Shown piece by piece: positions 52,764 through 64,000 of a DNA stretch of 64,000 nucleotides; the first letter of the stretch is position 1; every line of letters begins with the position of its first letter. Origin of the DNA: Aspidapion aeneum. Its lineage: Eukaryota > Arthropoda > Insecta > Coleoptera > Brentidae. The position numbers and the translations under genes were made by a program. The notes under the pieces were generated by a model that was not told the DNA's origin, searched no databases, and worked only from the letters and a program-made list of their open reading frames with translations. Location: the NCBI GenBank assembly GCA_963576565.1, contig OY755047.1, positions 27,411,171 to 27,475,170 of the forward strand, in the 5' to 3' direction.

Positions 52764-54564
52764 CTTATTTAACAAAAGACAAATTTAAAAACAATATATA
52801 GAAAGACATTTGACCACAAACAAAGCATTAGCTTGTATGCCACCTAAGAGTTTAGCTTTATTCATGGTCGGGCAGTCAAATTGGAAATATTCATTTCCTG
52901 AGTGATTTTGATATAATTCAGCATGCTGTTTAAGGACTCCCTACGAAGTTAGGAAAAACAGTGATTTGCTCGGCGGCGCATTATAGGTAGCGTCGCGACG
53001 CCCTAAAGGTGAAGATTGATAGTAACCTACTTTTTGTCAATAATCTCAAAAACGGTAATTTGTAGGGCAATTTTGTTTTCAGTTTTATGCAGCCAGTAGA
53101 TATATCTATCTACCGCTCTATAACAATCTCAACAAATATTTTGAGTTTTTTTATTAAAAATTTTAGAAATAAAATTTTGACCAAAATTTAAATTTGTAAT
53201 TTTTAAAATTTTTGGATTATTTGCTTTCCTCGAACACAGTTTAGTGGTGATTTTGATCTCGTATAATAATTATTGTATTCTTTGAGTTAGCCTATCAGAA
53301 TGTGCTTAAATTTATATATTATATTTACACGGAACCGCGCAAAAAAATATCAAAATTAGCAATATCGCGTTTTGTAAAAAATATTTAAAAAATGCTCTTA
53401 AGATTAAATAATTTTTTTTAAGTACTAGTACTAATTTTTTTATTCTTATTTTTTATCTAAATATTAATAAAACTTAACAAAATTATTTTAAAAAATATTG
53501 CGGTAAATATAAAATAGACCGGGTGTCTAATAAAAAAATTCAAACTTAAGTATTGCTATGTAAAAAGAACATTGGATTTAGGGCTCAATTTGACATCTCT
53601 TCATTTGTGTGCCTCGGATTTCTATATTTTCTTGGTGATTTTGATCCTCCAAAGGAATTAGTTATATTAAGAAACAAGCTTTCAAGAACTGTATAATTTT
53701 ACAAAAATCGTGCCGGGGTTTTTATGCCAAACATACTTAAAAATAGCATTTTTTAAAAAATTGTCGAAATTCCCAAAAATACAATATTTACCTTATATAT
53801 CGTTTTACAAATGACAATTTTATAATGTTTAAAATCATACAGCCATACCAAATTTAAAGAGAACCTTAATTCTCGAAAACGGAACCAAAATTTTTAAATT
53901 TAGTAGGGGTGCCGACTACAAAAACTTTAATTATTTGGTGTCAAAATATTAATATGTTTTATGTCTCAAAATGCTTTGAATTTATATAGGACCTTAGAAC
54001 CTACAATATATTTAAATAACTGAAGCCCATAACAGGACCCACCATAGATATTTAGGCACCCTGGGCGAAACAGTAAATTTGCGCGCCTATACTCATACTT
54101 CTAAATACATCTAATCCGGCTACTCTAGATGTACAATTTAGCACATTTAGAGCTCTGATTTGGCGCCCTTATGATTGTGCGCCCCTGAGCAGAAGCCCGG
54201 TTTGCCCGTGCCTACTACATGCCCTACCCATAGACGTACTAAAGGGGTCTAAAGTTATAAAAAATACAAATACCAAATAAATTACTGGCTGTTTTCTGCG
54301 GCTTTTGGGGTTTGCAAGTACCAACAAATATTTTCTATTTAGCTGTAGATCAGCGTGCCGGTATTTAAAAAATATCGCTAGAGGAGTTTATTATTTCATA
54401 AATATCTAAGTTAATAAGTATTTCTTTTCTATTTCGGTAATTATAAATTTTTGTTTTTTCTAACTAGAGATTGTTAAATTACATGTTTTTATAATTATTA
54501 GGTTCAGGTCCGGGGCTAGAGTATTGGCCGCCTATTTTGATGCCTCTCCTGATCATAGAATTCT

Positions 54565-54722
<158 letters not shown>

Positions 54723-55189
54723 CGGTTGCCCCAAAAAACCAATCACTATTATTAATTATAACTTTTTAACTATATCATCGATTTTAATAGGGTGAATTGC
54801 ACTTTGCAAGTGGTGTTATTAATTTTTTAATAAATTTTTCGTTTTATTGTACGCTGGCTGCCCTCATATAACAACACCTTAGGTGACTGCGTCGTGGATG
54901 GCCTTACCCCCAGACAAAATAGTTTTTAATTTATCAAAGTTTAACAGGAAGTAAAAAAAATATTATTATATGGTAAAAATACACTTTCTTCGGAAATTAG
55001 CAAACAATCTATGAGCCTAAAAATTTGGGATGGATTTCTTGTTTGCTTTTTTAATTCTGCTTGCATTTCTTTGCTTATGAATTCCTTATTAATGAACTGC
55101 TTTTAATGAACAAAAAAGCATCATGGTTAACATCGATAGGGGGTGAAAATTACTCGCAACTAAAAATAGCGATCCTTCATAAAGAGACA

Positions 55190-55840
55190 AATATTATTTA
55201 GTCGGCCATCTTTGATTTCAAAATTGACGAAAGTTGCTATGGTGATGCTCAAAGATCAATTGATACTCACTGTGATACTTTTCATTTAATTGAAATCGGT
55301 TTAGTTTTAATGAATTTGTGAGGAAATGCAGACAGAATTAGGCAATCGTATAGTTTGTGAAACATCTTTGCTCTATCAATGGTTAAAATAAAAATTAATA
55401 TTTCCGAAACTGCTAAGCCAATTTTAATGATTGAAGTTTAGTCTGTGTGGCGGATAAAGAGCTTTTTAACGAATTAAAAAAAAACGAATAGTTTCTCGAA
55501 ACATAAGAATAAACAAACCTCTTTGAAAGGTTAAGTTTGATTCTGACCGCCATCTTGAATTTTAAGAAGGTGATAAATTTCGATAGGGACCTTCAAAGTA
55601 CAATTAATTTTTGCTTTTATACTTTTTATTTGAGGAAAATCGGTTTAGTAATAATTAATTTATTAGGAAATGAATGGAGACAGAATTGAAATCTTTACAA
55701 TAAAGGTTAAAACAAAAATTAATTTTTTTGGAACAATCACTGATTTTAGTAATGCGTACCTGGTCCGTGCGTGGCAGAAATAGGATTTTTTTTATAAATT
55801 AAAAAAAAAACTAAGAAAAGATCTGGAACATAAAAATAAA
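55190..55840. repeat. Degenerate tandem duplication, ~345-bp unit
   Basis: CGGCCATCTTTGAT / CCGCCATCTTGAAT, AATCGGTTTAGTTTTAATGA / AATCGGTTTAGTAATAATTA, AGGAAATGCAGACAGAATT / AGGAAATGAATGGAGACAGA, and GGTTAAAATAAAAATTAAT / GGTTAAAACAAAAATTAAT occur in the same order twice. Confidence 0.6.
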
Positions 55841-56879
55841 AAAAGTGTGTGCGCTTAAGACCACACGGCAGAAGTGTAAACTTCAACAAGGCGAAATTAA
55901 TAATACTGGCCTTCATCTGCATCATCAAATCGCTCGCTGAATGTTCCTCTCGCAGTTCGTCACATCAAATCGGTAGCATAGTTCAAGAGTTATAACGAGA
56001 AAAATTTTCCGTTTTTTTTCCGTTTTTTTTGCTTCACCAGATATTTTAATAAACTAACACACCTCCACTAATTAAAAAAAAATGAATGCTTTATATAATG
56101 GAAGTACAAAAATTTCTATAGTTAAGTTCAAGTCATAGATCTACAGCAAGTTAATAACAGTAATGACTTGTTTTTATGGGATTTCATAGATTCTCTAAAA
56201 ATAGCTATTTTTGGGGGAAATGGCATGAAACTTCAATATGGTTTTTGAAGATTTACACAAATTTTGAAAGCTTGTTCCTTGGGAAAGTCAATTCTTTTGG
56301 AGGAACAAAATCAAGGATTTTTAAAGTATCATCTCTTTTTTTTGAACTGCAATGTATTTTTTTAAATTTTCTTTAAATTCTAAAACATAATAATAAAAAC
56401 TTAAGAAAAAAATAGTTCAAAATAAAGTGTAGTAAAAAAATGTTTTTGTTATGAGCGAAATCCATGGATTTTATAAAAAAACTGACTTGACCAAATTCAA
56501 AAATTTTTTGCATCATTTCCTGCGAGTGAAAAATCTAAGTTGTAATATATTCTTATAGGCAGACTCAAAAGGAACCTTAGTTTGCAACCAAACCCAAAAT
56601 CACCCCTAAAACCACTTAACTGCCTCAGATAAACAAAAATTAAGGAAAAATACAAAAATGTAAATTTTGATAAAAACTAAATTTAACAATTTTTATTTAA
56701 TGGAACTTAATCACGCTTCTAAAGTATAATACCTTGTTAGAAAGGCATACTCATTGTCTACCTAAAAGTGAAATTAGAACTGTCTTATCTAATGTAGTTA
56801 TTAAGTTATTTCAGAAAATCTGGATCAATATCACGTCACATTTGAAAGCGTCGCGACGCCGCATATATTACGTCGCCGG

Positions 56880-57109
56880 AAAAAAAATATGATTTTTATA
56901 AATGTCTTCATAAGTTTATTAATCGTACCAATTTATATCAAAATCACCGCAACTTCGGATATTCTGCCCAACCAACAGTACAAGCGTAAAGAGTGTGAAG
57001 GTAGGTTAGGTTATTAAGTTATTTTTTAAGAACGCAAAAATTCAATTACGATACTGGTAAATCACATGCCAGTAAATTAAAAAAACTAAACTAAACAAAT
57101 TACCTGTAA
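56880..57109. other. AT-rich, nothing recognised
   Basis: No structure seen before the array that follows. Confidence 0.35.
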
Positions 57110-58570
57110 GCAAAATATAAAACGCAGTTTTTTTATCTTTAAACAAAATATGAAAGGCAGTTTTTTTTTAATTACTAAAGAAATGCCTTTTAGTTGGTTT
57201 TGTTTTTTTGCAAATTGCTGTTACTATTTTATTTAAAAACTGTGGAATCTACTGATTGGCAGTGTTTGTTTACCAATAAATTCTAACATGGCACTCAAAG
57301 CGTTTTGAAACACGCGTTCAATGTCCAAACATTTGAAATGGGTACAAAACGACCGATTTACACACAATGGCCTGCATTGAAAAGCATATTTCATTGACAT
57401 TTTTAAGAGCAACTTACTGACAAGCAACATCGGACATAACACTGTCCCTCGTAGTTAAGAAATGCCGTAATTCGATTTATTTGACTTTGGTGTTCAATAC
57501 TTCTTTAGCACACATGCATTAACGCAGGATGGTTTACTTTTTTAATATTTATGTTGTATATATTACATTTTGATTTAGGAACTATAGTATCCAGTGATTG
57601 GCAGAGTTTGTTTACCAATAAATCCAAATGGTACTCAACGTGTTTTATAACACGCGTTCGATGACCAAACATTTGAAATGGGTACAAAACGACCGATTTA
57701 CACACAATGACCTGCATTGAGAGGCATACTTTATTGACATTTTCAACAGCAACTTATTGACAAGCAATATTGGACATAACACTGTCCCTCGTAGTTAAGA
57801 AATGTCGTAACTCGATTTATTTAACTTTGGTGTTTAATAGCATTTTAGCCCTTATGCAGGTATAGCGTGGGTTAGCGCAGATTGGTTTATTTTTGTCCAG
57901 ATATTGTTGCATTTTTATTTATAAATTATACTGTTCACTGATGAGCTTATTTTTTAAAATAAACCTTAACATAACACTCAGTGCGTTTTGTAACACGCGT
58001 TCGATGTCCAAACATTTGAAATGGGTAAAAAACGACCGATTTACATTTACGCAGTTTTTTTATCTTTAAACAAAATATGAAAGGCAGTTTTTTTTTAATT
58101 ACTAAAGAAATGCCTTTTAGGTGGTTTTGTTTTTTTGCAAATTGCTGTTACTATTTTATTTAAAAACTGTGGAATCTACTGATTGGCAGTGTTTGTTTAC
58201 CAATAAATTCTAACATGGCACTCAAGGCGTTTTGAAACACGCGTTCAATGTCCAAACATTTGAAATGGGTACAAAACGACCGATTTACACACAATGGCCT
58301 GCATTGAGAAGGATATTTTATTGACATTTTCAATAGCAACTTACTGGCAAGCAACATTGGACATAACACTGTCCCTCGTAGTTAAGAAATGCCGTAACTC
58401 GATTTATTTGACTTTGGCATTTAATACCATTTTAGCTGACAGGCATATTTCATTGATATTTTTAACAGCAACTTACTGGCAAACAACATTGGACCTGTCT
58501 TGCGTAGTTAAAAAATTATGTAACTCGATTTATTTAATTTGGTATTTTATACCATTTTAGCCCACATCTA
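57110..58570 (-). repeat. Satellite-like array, ~350-bp monomers, with a ~930-bp higher-order duplication
   Basis: Monomers share CTGATTGGCAG.GTTTGTTTAC, AATAAATTC, CACGCGTTC.ATGTCCAAAC, ATTTGAAATGGGTACAAAAC, GACCGATTTACACACAATG, CCTGCATTGA, TTATTGACATTTT, ACTGTCCCTCGTAGTTAAGA, and GTAACTCGATTTATTTGACT. Full units start near 57237, 57592 and 58168, with partial units near 57930 and 58440. Sequence 57125-57400 recurs almost unchanged at 58053-58330, so a two-monomer block was duplicated recently. Short minus-strand frames recur because the monomers recur. Confidence 0.85.
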
Positions 58571-59339
58571 TATATACCGAGGTTCACATTTTTTTTGTTT
58601 AAAAATTAATTTAAAAAAAACGTTTTTACAGCACGTAACGCACTTCCGGCTGTGTCGCAAATGGTCTTAATTTGTTATTTTTAAATGAAACACTCTGTAT
58701 TTTTTTAAATTTTTAAATTGCTTAAGAGCTTTTGCATCTAACGTTACACCCCTTACACTATATGTCTAATTTGATAGTTTATAAAAAGGTTTTTTTAATT
58801 TAGGTATCCATGATTACCCAAAAATTATTATTTCGGCCCTAAATAAAATTAATTAATTAAAAACCACTGTCTTAATGCTTAAAGTTTACTTTTAAAAAGT
58901 TTTGAATTTATTTTTTTTTAATCGAAGAACTTAAACTTAGCATTTCGATTTACTAGGCTTTAATTTTTCAAAATATTTGTACTTATTATTTAACTTGTAC
59001 GTGTCACTCATTTAGGCCGCTTGATTTATTGTGTAAAATTTTCATTTTATGACTTTTCTTGTCTTATTTTGGTTGTTATACGTTTTTAGTATTTGCAATG
59101 ACATAACGAATCTTCATTTTGTGTTGTTCGTAGTGATAGAAAGGATTATTGCATTATCTTTGCTAAAAAATAAGAAACTCATTAAAAATAATCTAAATGA
59201 TGTTACACAAATAACCAATGGCACAATTCTTGCGATGGGCTCCAGGAGCTTTGGAATTTACATTCAATTTGTCACATGTAGTGTTTAAGCGTTGTTTGAG
59301 GCAAATAACGGTTTAAGTTACTATTTTATTAAACTGCGA
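58571..59339. other. AT-rich stretch, nothing recognised
   Basis: Includes a 79-codon chance frame (59049-59288) without family features. Confidence 0.4.
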
Positions 59340-60010
59340 ATGACCAAATTAAAAAAATCGTCGCAACGTCTCCATCTTGGTCTCCACATTTACCTATTTT
59401 TACCCAACTGCAGCACGGCGAAAGGAAGAGTATTGTTTTTCGTTTGGGGGTATGTATGTAAATATGTATGTATGTTTGTGTCGCACTAGATGTTAAACGG
59501 CTGAAGCGATTTGGACGAAAAAGGTGTCGTTGAATTGCTATTGATCCCAAAAGTGCTACAGGCTATATTTTTTTAAACAGGAGTCAATATGGCGGTCGGC
59601 AGACGCCATTTTGTCACATGATGTCGGCTTTAAGGCATACAAATTACCTATATTTCAGGTGATTTTAATGAAACGCTTTTGATAACCCATTGCAAATATC
59701 CTCTAATTTGCTGTAATTACTTTGTAGTCCTTCCTGTTCCCAACCATCACTTATCCTGTCACCCCCCCCCCCTCCTTAAAAAACCATATTCGCATAATTT
59801 TATCACATATAGGGCGATTTCAAAAATTCTTTCGGCACACGCATTATGACTTTTTTTCCAACACCATTTTTCTAGTTTCCCCCTCCCACTCCCCTGTACG
59901 CTTTGGGCATTCAAAATAAAAGTTGAAGCATATCGTACATTATAGGTATACCTATCAATTTTGTACCCAACTGCGACTAGTAGGTACAAGTAGATTTAGC
60001 AGTTAGGTGT
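59340..60010 (-). repeat. Dispersed repeat C, uninterrupted copy
   Basis: Inverted match to 16905-17217 plus 18721-19035. At 59721-59741 (CTGTAATTACTTTGTAGTCC) it has the single, unduplicated version of the sequence that flanks the nested LINE in the other copy. It ends with a relative of the 16.5-kb foldback arm (59955-60010). A poly-C run (59761-59772) is internal. Confidence 0.75.
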
Positions 60011-60535
60011 TTTTTTATTTAATTTTTTTTATTATTTAATTTACTTTGGATGGAAATTCCAAAGCTCCTATAGCCCATCGGAAGATTTGTGCCATTTAAA
60101 CGTTGTATGGGAGGATCTTTTCTATAACATACTTGAGTCTCAAAACATTCCAGCGAAGCGAAGTAATGTGTGCGACCGCGACGTCATTTCGATGATTTTT
60201 AGGATGTTTCTTTTTTTTCTAGCAAAGATTATGCAATACTCCGTCCCCTCTTCAGACAGAACATAAAGGAAGATTTTAGAAGACCTTTATTTTTTTGATG
60301 AAATTGTTAAGCATTTTGTGAAAACTACTTTACTTTAGCTGCTGTCGTTTTTGAGATATATACAATTTTTTTTGTCAAAAATTGTGACTGGAAAACGTTA
60401 AGGCTACAGACAGAATTTGTTAAAAATGTAATTCTCAATGTAAATTTGATAACCGGGTTTCGCTAGCTGCTGCTCCTGTGGTTCGTAATATTTTTTTTGT
60501 TCTCAAAAACTGTGACTGACGAACTTTCACTTTAT
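60011..60535. other. Non-coding stretch, nothing recognised
   Basis: No genes or clear repeats. Confidence 0.35.
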
Positions 60536-60616
60536 ACAGGGTGTTTTAGAGTCGTATTGCCAGAAGCCCAGGGTAGATTTCTCTCATGAGAATATGAAAA
60601 AAAGTTCATATGAACA

Positions 60617-62002
60617 TGTGTCCTAAAATTTTTTATTATTATTTAGTCGGTATGGAACGTTTTTCTACGTTGTCCGACGCCTATTCTTCACCTCCTTTGA
60701 TCCTGGCAATCAGATTTTTTTGACTCATTGATCTTTGGATTGACTGTTGCCATTCTAGTTTAGGACGCCCTCTTTTTCTGCGCCCTATTGGTTGCCATTC
60801 TAGGACCTGCTTCGGTAATCTTTCGTCGTTCATCCGTTGTACATGACCGTACCATATCAGTTGTCTTTTAGTGATGTCATCCGTTATGCATCCTTCGATT
60901 CCCATTCTTTCTTTTATGATCTCATTTCTTATGTGATCTGTTCTATATATTCTCATTGATCTTCTTATTGCATCCATTTCGACACACTCACTGGATTCGT
61001 TTCCAATACATAAGTACTGTGTCTTGTCCACGTTCACTGTTAGTCCCCACTTTCGGTATTATTCCATTAACTTTCTCATCATATACTCATATACTTGGTC
61101 GTCAGCAAACTGTAGTGTGTATATGGTAAATCGGTCGTTAAGTTGTATTCCCATGCCGTGCACTTTACGTTTCCAGTTTTTTAGAGCTACTGCGATATAT
61201 ATTTTAAAAAGAGTTGGAGAGATACAACACCCTTGTCTTAAGCCTTTTGTTACCAGGAATTCTTTTGAAAGTCGATTTCCAATTTTAGATTTTGACCCTT
61301 TGTATAGTTTTTTTATCGCTTTTATGTATGTATGATTGATATTAGTCTGCTCTAACACTGTCCATAGTTTTTCTACTGGAACGGTATCATATGCTTTTTG
61401 TAGGTCCACAAAGGTAACATGAGTCTCTATATTTCTGGCGCTCCTTTTCTCAATTACTTGTTTAAGACAAAAAACATTATCACTACAAGATCTTCCTGCA
61501 CGAAACCCACTTTGCTCTTCTTCTTCTTGTTAATGAAAATCATTCTCTATTAGATCTCTAAGAATCCTACCGTACAATCTACTTAGAGTACTGGTTACTG
61601 AAATTCCTCTGTAATTGTTGCAATCCAGCTTGTTTCCTTTTTTATGTATTGAGAATATGAATGCATTGATTGATAATATATGAGAGATTTTCGATCTCTG
61701 ATCCATATTTGAGCATTTCAGCATATATTCCTCCAGGTCCGCTAGCTTTTCCGGATTTAAGCTTTTTAATACTATTCTTTATCATTTCTTTTTCGATGAT
61801 TACTTCCTCTCCGTGTACTTCTATGTCTCTCCTCGGAGAGGCTGCCAGATATTCGGGTCTCGTTTCCTGCAGCAGTCCCTTGTAGTGTTCTGTCCATTGT
61901 TCTGGTTTGATAATCTGGATGTTTACTTTTTCTTTTGTTGGGTTTTTTACTGTAGAAATGAATTTCCATACTTCAGGACTCTGCCTACCTGTGTCCTAAA
62001 AT
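60617..62002 (-). mobile_element. 5'-truncated RTE-type LINE with 13-bp TSD
   Basis: TGTGTCCTAAAAT at 60617-60629 and 61990-62002 flanks 1360 bases. The 3' end (left side) has an AATAATAATAAAAA-like tail on the minus strand, as expected of RTE elements, which end in short repeats. The 5' end is cut within the linker upstream of RT. It lies inside the left arm of the foldback, giving a relative age: foldback first, LINE later. Confidence 0.93.
60681..61980 (-). pseudogene. RTE-type LINE reverse transcriptase
   Basis: Minus-strand pieces in order: RTMDRTLQGTAAGNETRISG-type linker (61910-61772); FSIHKKGNKLDCNNYRGISV and TSTLSRLYGRILRDLIEND (RT motif 1-2, about 61655-61535); MDLQKAYDTVPVEKLW, LRQGCCISPTLFKIY and LQFADDQV (61409-61075); then C-terminal DAIRRSMRIYRTDHIRNE, TKRQLIWYGHVQRMNDERLP, GRRKRGRPKLEWQQSI ending GGEE (60681). 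The RT active site reads FADD. Breaks: a stop near 61065 (after RKLME), a stop/frameshift near 61530-61410 and near 61730. Otherwise well preserved. Confidence 0.87.
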
Positions 62003-62574
62003 GCCTCGTTTTAAAAATACAGTGTTAAAAATCTTTTTTTCAAATATCTGCTCCACCACTCTAGATATTTGTCTAAAATTTGCTAAAGGCATTCTACCTA
62101 TTAAGGGCAAACAATCTCGGAAAATAAAGAACAAGAACTTTTTCACTATCGAAAATTACTCGTCAAATTATTACTCGCCAAGTATGTAAGTGGTTTTTAT
62201 TTTTTAAAGCGAAAATAGTGCGGTTTACAAAAAAAAACTGAAGAAATAACATTTGTTACAAAATAAATAGCGATTTTAAGAATAATTTTTATTTAACATT
62301 TTTTTCAACAAAAAATGGAGTCCATGTCCCGTTCCGAGGGCACTTGTGTAAATTAAAAAAAGTTGCTGTCTATAAGAAAATTCCCCTTAATAGGTAGAAT
62401 GCCTCTACCAAATTTTCGATAAATAACTAGTTTGGTTTAGCAGATATTAAAAAAAAAATTTATAAAACTTTAACACTCTGTATTTTAAAAACTAGGTATT
62501 TTAGGACATATGTTAATATGAACATTTTTTTCCTATTTTTATGAGAGGAATCCACCCTGCGCTTACTCACGTGA

Positions 62575-63034
62575 ACCCGAAAATAAACGGCAGTCGTCTG
62601 TTTGGGTGTTCCAAGAGGCAGAAAAGCATGTAGCCATAATTCCTCTGGAAGATGATAGGACCGTAACTGCCGATTGGTATATCACCATTTGTTTGCGGAA
62701 AGTTATCGCTGAACTTCGAAAAACGAACCCCGAAGGACGAATCTTCCTTCACCAAGACAATGCAAGTTCGCACAAAGCACAAAAAACCATTGAATCTTTA
62801 ATCCAACAAAACGTCGAACTGTTAGACCATCCTCCATACAGTCCCGAGCTATGTCCCTACGATTTCTATACTTTTCCGTTGGCAAAGATTTCAGTAGCCA
62901 GAGGAGGCATTCGACGCCTTTAAGAATGCAATTTTGACGGCACCAACAAACGAGTGGAATGACAGCTTTGACAACTGGTTTGAGCGCATGCAAAAGTGCA
63001 TTTATTTTCGTGGAGAATACTTCGAGAAACAATA
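62575..63034 (+). pseudogene. mariner transposase C-terminal remnant (D34D)
   Basis: Begins with ENKRQSS-like codons out of frame, then VFQEAEK joined to HVAIIPLEDDRTVTADWY, LRKVIAELRKTNPEGRIFLH, QDNASSHKAQKTIES, LLDHPPYSPELCPYDFYTFP. A frameshift near 62890-62925 precedes DSFDNWFERMQKCIYFRGEY FEKQ and TAA at 63032-63034. The two catalytic Asp of the C-terminal half are exactly 34 residues apart (QDN to YDF), the D34D spacing of mariner. About 24 codons between VFQEAEK and HVAIIPL are deleted, and the N-terminal two-thirds is absent. Confidence 0.88.
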
Positions 63035-63410
63035 AAGTCGTCAAAAGTTATCTACTGTTTTATTCCAGCTGTATATGCAAAACTTAATAGACTAAACTAT
63101 TTTTTTTATTTTTGGAATCAGTGAAAAAAATATTCTATTGGTCTATATTTAAAATAAGAAATTGTTTGATTTAAATTCCCAATCCCTGTGAATAAAAAAG
63201 AACTCATTTAAAAGTTGTCTCATCGAAGAGACGCGACACAATAAAACTCCTTTTTCTAGCCTAAGGCCATTGTGGCCGGCCGGCCGGCCAGCGAGTCTTT
63301 TCGAGAGGCTCGTGCACCACACACGTAGGTTTATTTATTAAATTCCTGTTTTGTCTACTACTGGTTGGGCTAGTTGAAAAGACTATACACTGTGTCCCAT
63401 TTAAAACTTT
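63035..63410. other. Non-coding with a (GGCC)n run
   Basis: GGCCGGCCGGCCGGCC at 63274-63289 is a striking CpG-rich run in AT-rich surroundings. ACACTGTGTCCCATTTAAAA (63388) just before the last foldback resembles the ACAGGGTGTCCCAT termini seen elsewhere. Confidence 0.6.
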
Positions 63411-64000
63411 CCACCCGGGATTTCTCGAGAACTGCTGAAAATTTTTAAAAATGCCGAGACACGTCGATTATGTTTCCGAGGGGGAGACTTTTTGGCTCTT
63501 GAAATTTTTGTAGCACGAACCCCCTTCGAGGGATATACTTTACCCCTATATTTTGAAGGGAAAGTGGGTCTAGCGATCCCTTGTTTTAAAGCTCTCTTGA
63601 ATATCTTTACAACCGTGTAAAAATTTCGAAAATCAATCGATTAGTTTTTGAGATATTTGCTGTCAAATTTTTAAATTTAAAATGATACAAGAAAAATTAA
63701 TTCTGAAAAATATAAAATTCTAATTAAATTTTTATTTTATCAGTCCATGATAAATTTAAAAGTTTAAAGGCAATTATCTCAAAAACTAATGAATAGATTT
63801 TTGAAATTTTTACACGGTTGTAAGGACATTCAAAAGGCCTTCAAAACAAGGTATCACTAGACCCACTTTCCCTATTCAAAATATAGGAGTAAGGTATACC
63901 CCTCGAAGGTTGTGCGTGCTACAAAAATTTCAAGCAAACAAAATCGGCGTGCTTCGGCATTTTTAAAAATGTTCAGCAGTTCTCGAGAAATCCCGGGTGG
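63411..64000. mobile_element. Near-perfect inverted repeat element, cut by window end
   Basis: CCACCCGGGATTTCTCGAGA at 63411-63430 is the exact inverse of the last 20 bases of the window (63981-64000). Further pairs: AAAATGCCGAGACACG / CGTGCTTCGGCATTTT, AAAGTGGGTCTAG / CTAGACCCACTTT, TTACAACCGTGTAAAAATTT / AAATTTTTACACGGTTGTAA. Arms are about 280 bases each around an AT-rich centre near 63700. Non-coding foldback or MITE; outer sequence on the right is outside the window. Confidence 0.9.

Larger units (their letters stand above)
60536..62563. mobile_element. Foldback element (~230-bp arms), split by an RTE LINE
   Basis: Left arm: TACAGGGTGTTTTAGAG (60536), AGGGTAGATTTCTCTCATGA, GTTCATATGAACATGTGTCC, and after the LINE CTCGTTTTAAAAATACAGTG, AATATCTGCTCCACC, GGCATTCTACCTATTAAGGG. 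Right arm in inverse: CCCTTAATAGGTAGAATGCC (62386-62405), AACACTCTGTATTTTAAAAA, TTTTAGGACATATGTTAATA, TATGAGAGGAATCCACCCT (62540-62560). Without the LINE the unit is about 660 bp. It is non-coding. Confidence 0.85.

Noticed and set aside
57233..58369. Recurrent 69-70-codon minus-strand frames as a small gene family
   Set aside because: They recur only because the satellite monomers recur; between less similar monomers the frame is not kept and the start shifts.
59049..59288. 79-codon hydrophobic frame
   Set aside because: No recognisable family, AT-rich codon use like the non-coding surroundings, no supporting signals.

Overview
The window looks like insect nuclear DNA: it is AT-rich, has one recognisable host gene fragment, and is otherwise packed with decayed mobile elements. 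The mix of Jockey-, RTE- and I/R1-type LINEs, Penelope-like, P, hAT, PIF/Harbinger and mariner elements, and tRNA-derived repeats fits a large, TE-rich insect genome. A beetle is a plausible guess but is not proven by anything here. The only host coding sequence I recognise is the terminal coding exon of TAPT1 (about 1-727, + strand). It is followed by four degenerate tandem copies of the same exon plus its 3' UTR, reaching about 4.15 kb.

4-16 kb: a 5'-truncated Jockey LINE with a perfect 13-bp target-site duplication (6781-8129); a long-armed foldback element (9749-10582); a PIF/Harbinger-like element with a broken MADF-domain gene (11290-12256); and the most striking locus, an intact tyrosine-recombinase gene (12991-14184) between arrays of perfect or near-perfect palindromes (about 12457-14379). 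An RTE LINE fragment follows.

16-31 kb: an I/R1-type LINE (17218-18720, 14-bp TSD) nested in a dispersed repeat whose uninterrupted copy lies at 59.3-60.0 kb; LINE RT and RNase H remnants; a 980-bp TIR element (21795-22773); retroelement C-terminal fragments; a SINE head; several foldbacks; and a repeat carrying a 73-nt tRNA-like cloverleaf.

31-41 kb: an internally deleted P element with an exact 8-bp TSD (31690-33303); a hAT MITE; a Penelope-like 3' end with hammerhead-like terminal motifs; a degenerate ~230-bp satellite (35.15-37.33 kb) that received both a solo Penelope terminal fragment and a LINE 3' end whose tail is a (TTCTA)n microsatellite; and a degenerate hAT element of the DUF4371/ZMYM1-like type.

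41-64 kb: G/C-homopolymer-containing tandem repeats; a second RTE fragment; a ~1.24-kb tandem duplication holding a second tRNA-like repeat; two more satellite-like arrays (47.2-49.3 and 57.1-58.6 kb); a LINE RT fragment; foldbacks and a mariner-type MITE; a nested foldback plus RTE insertion (60.5-62.6 kb); a mariner transposase remnant (62.6-63.0 kb); and a near-perfect inverted repeat cut by the window end. The genes do not form a pathway: this is a repeat-filled region downstream of TAPT1. The recombinase element is the only mobile unit here whose gene looks intact. All homology statements come from reading the sequence and recalled family features; no search was run.
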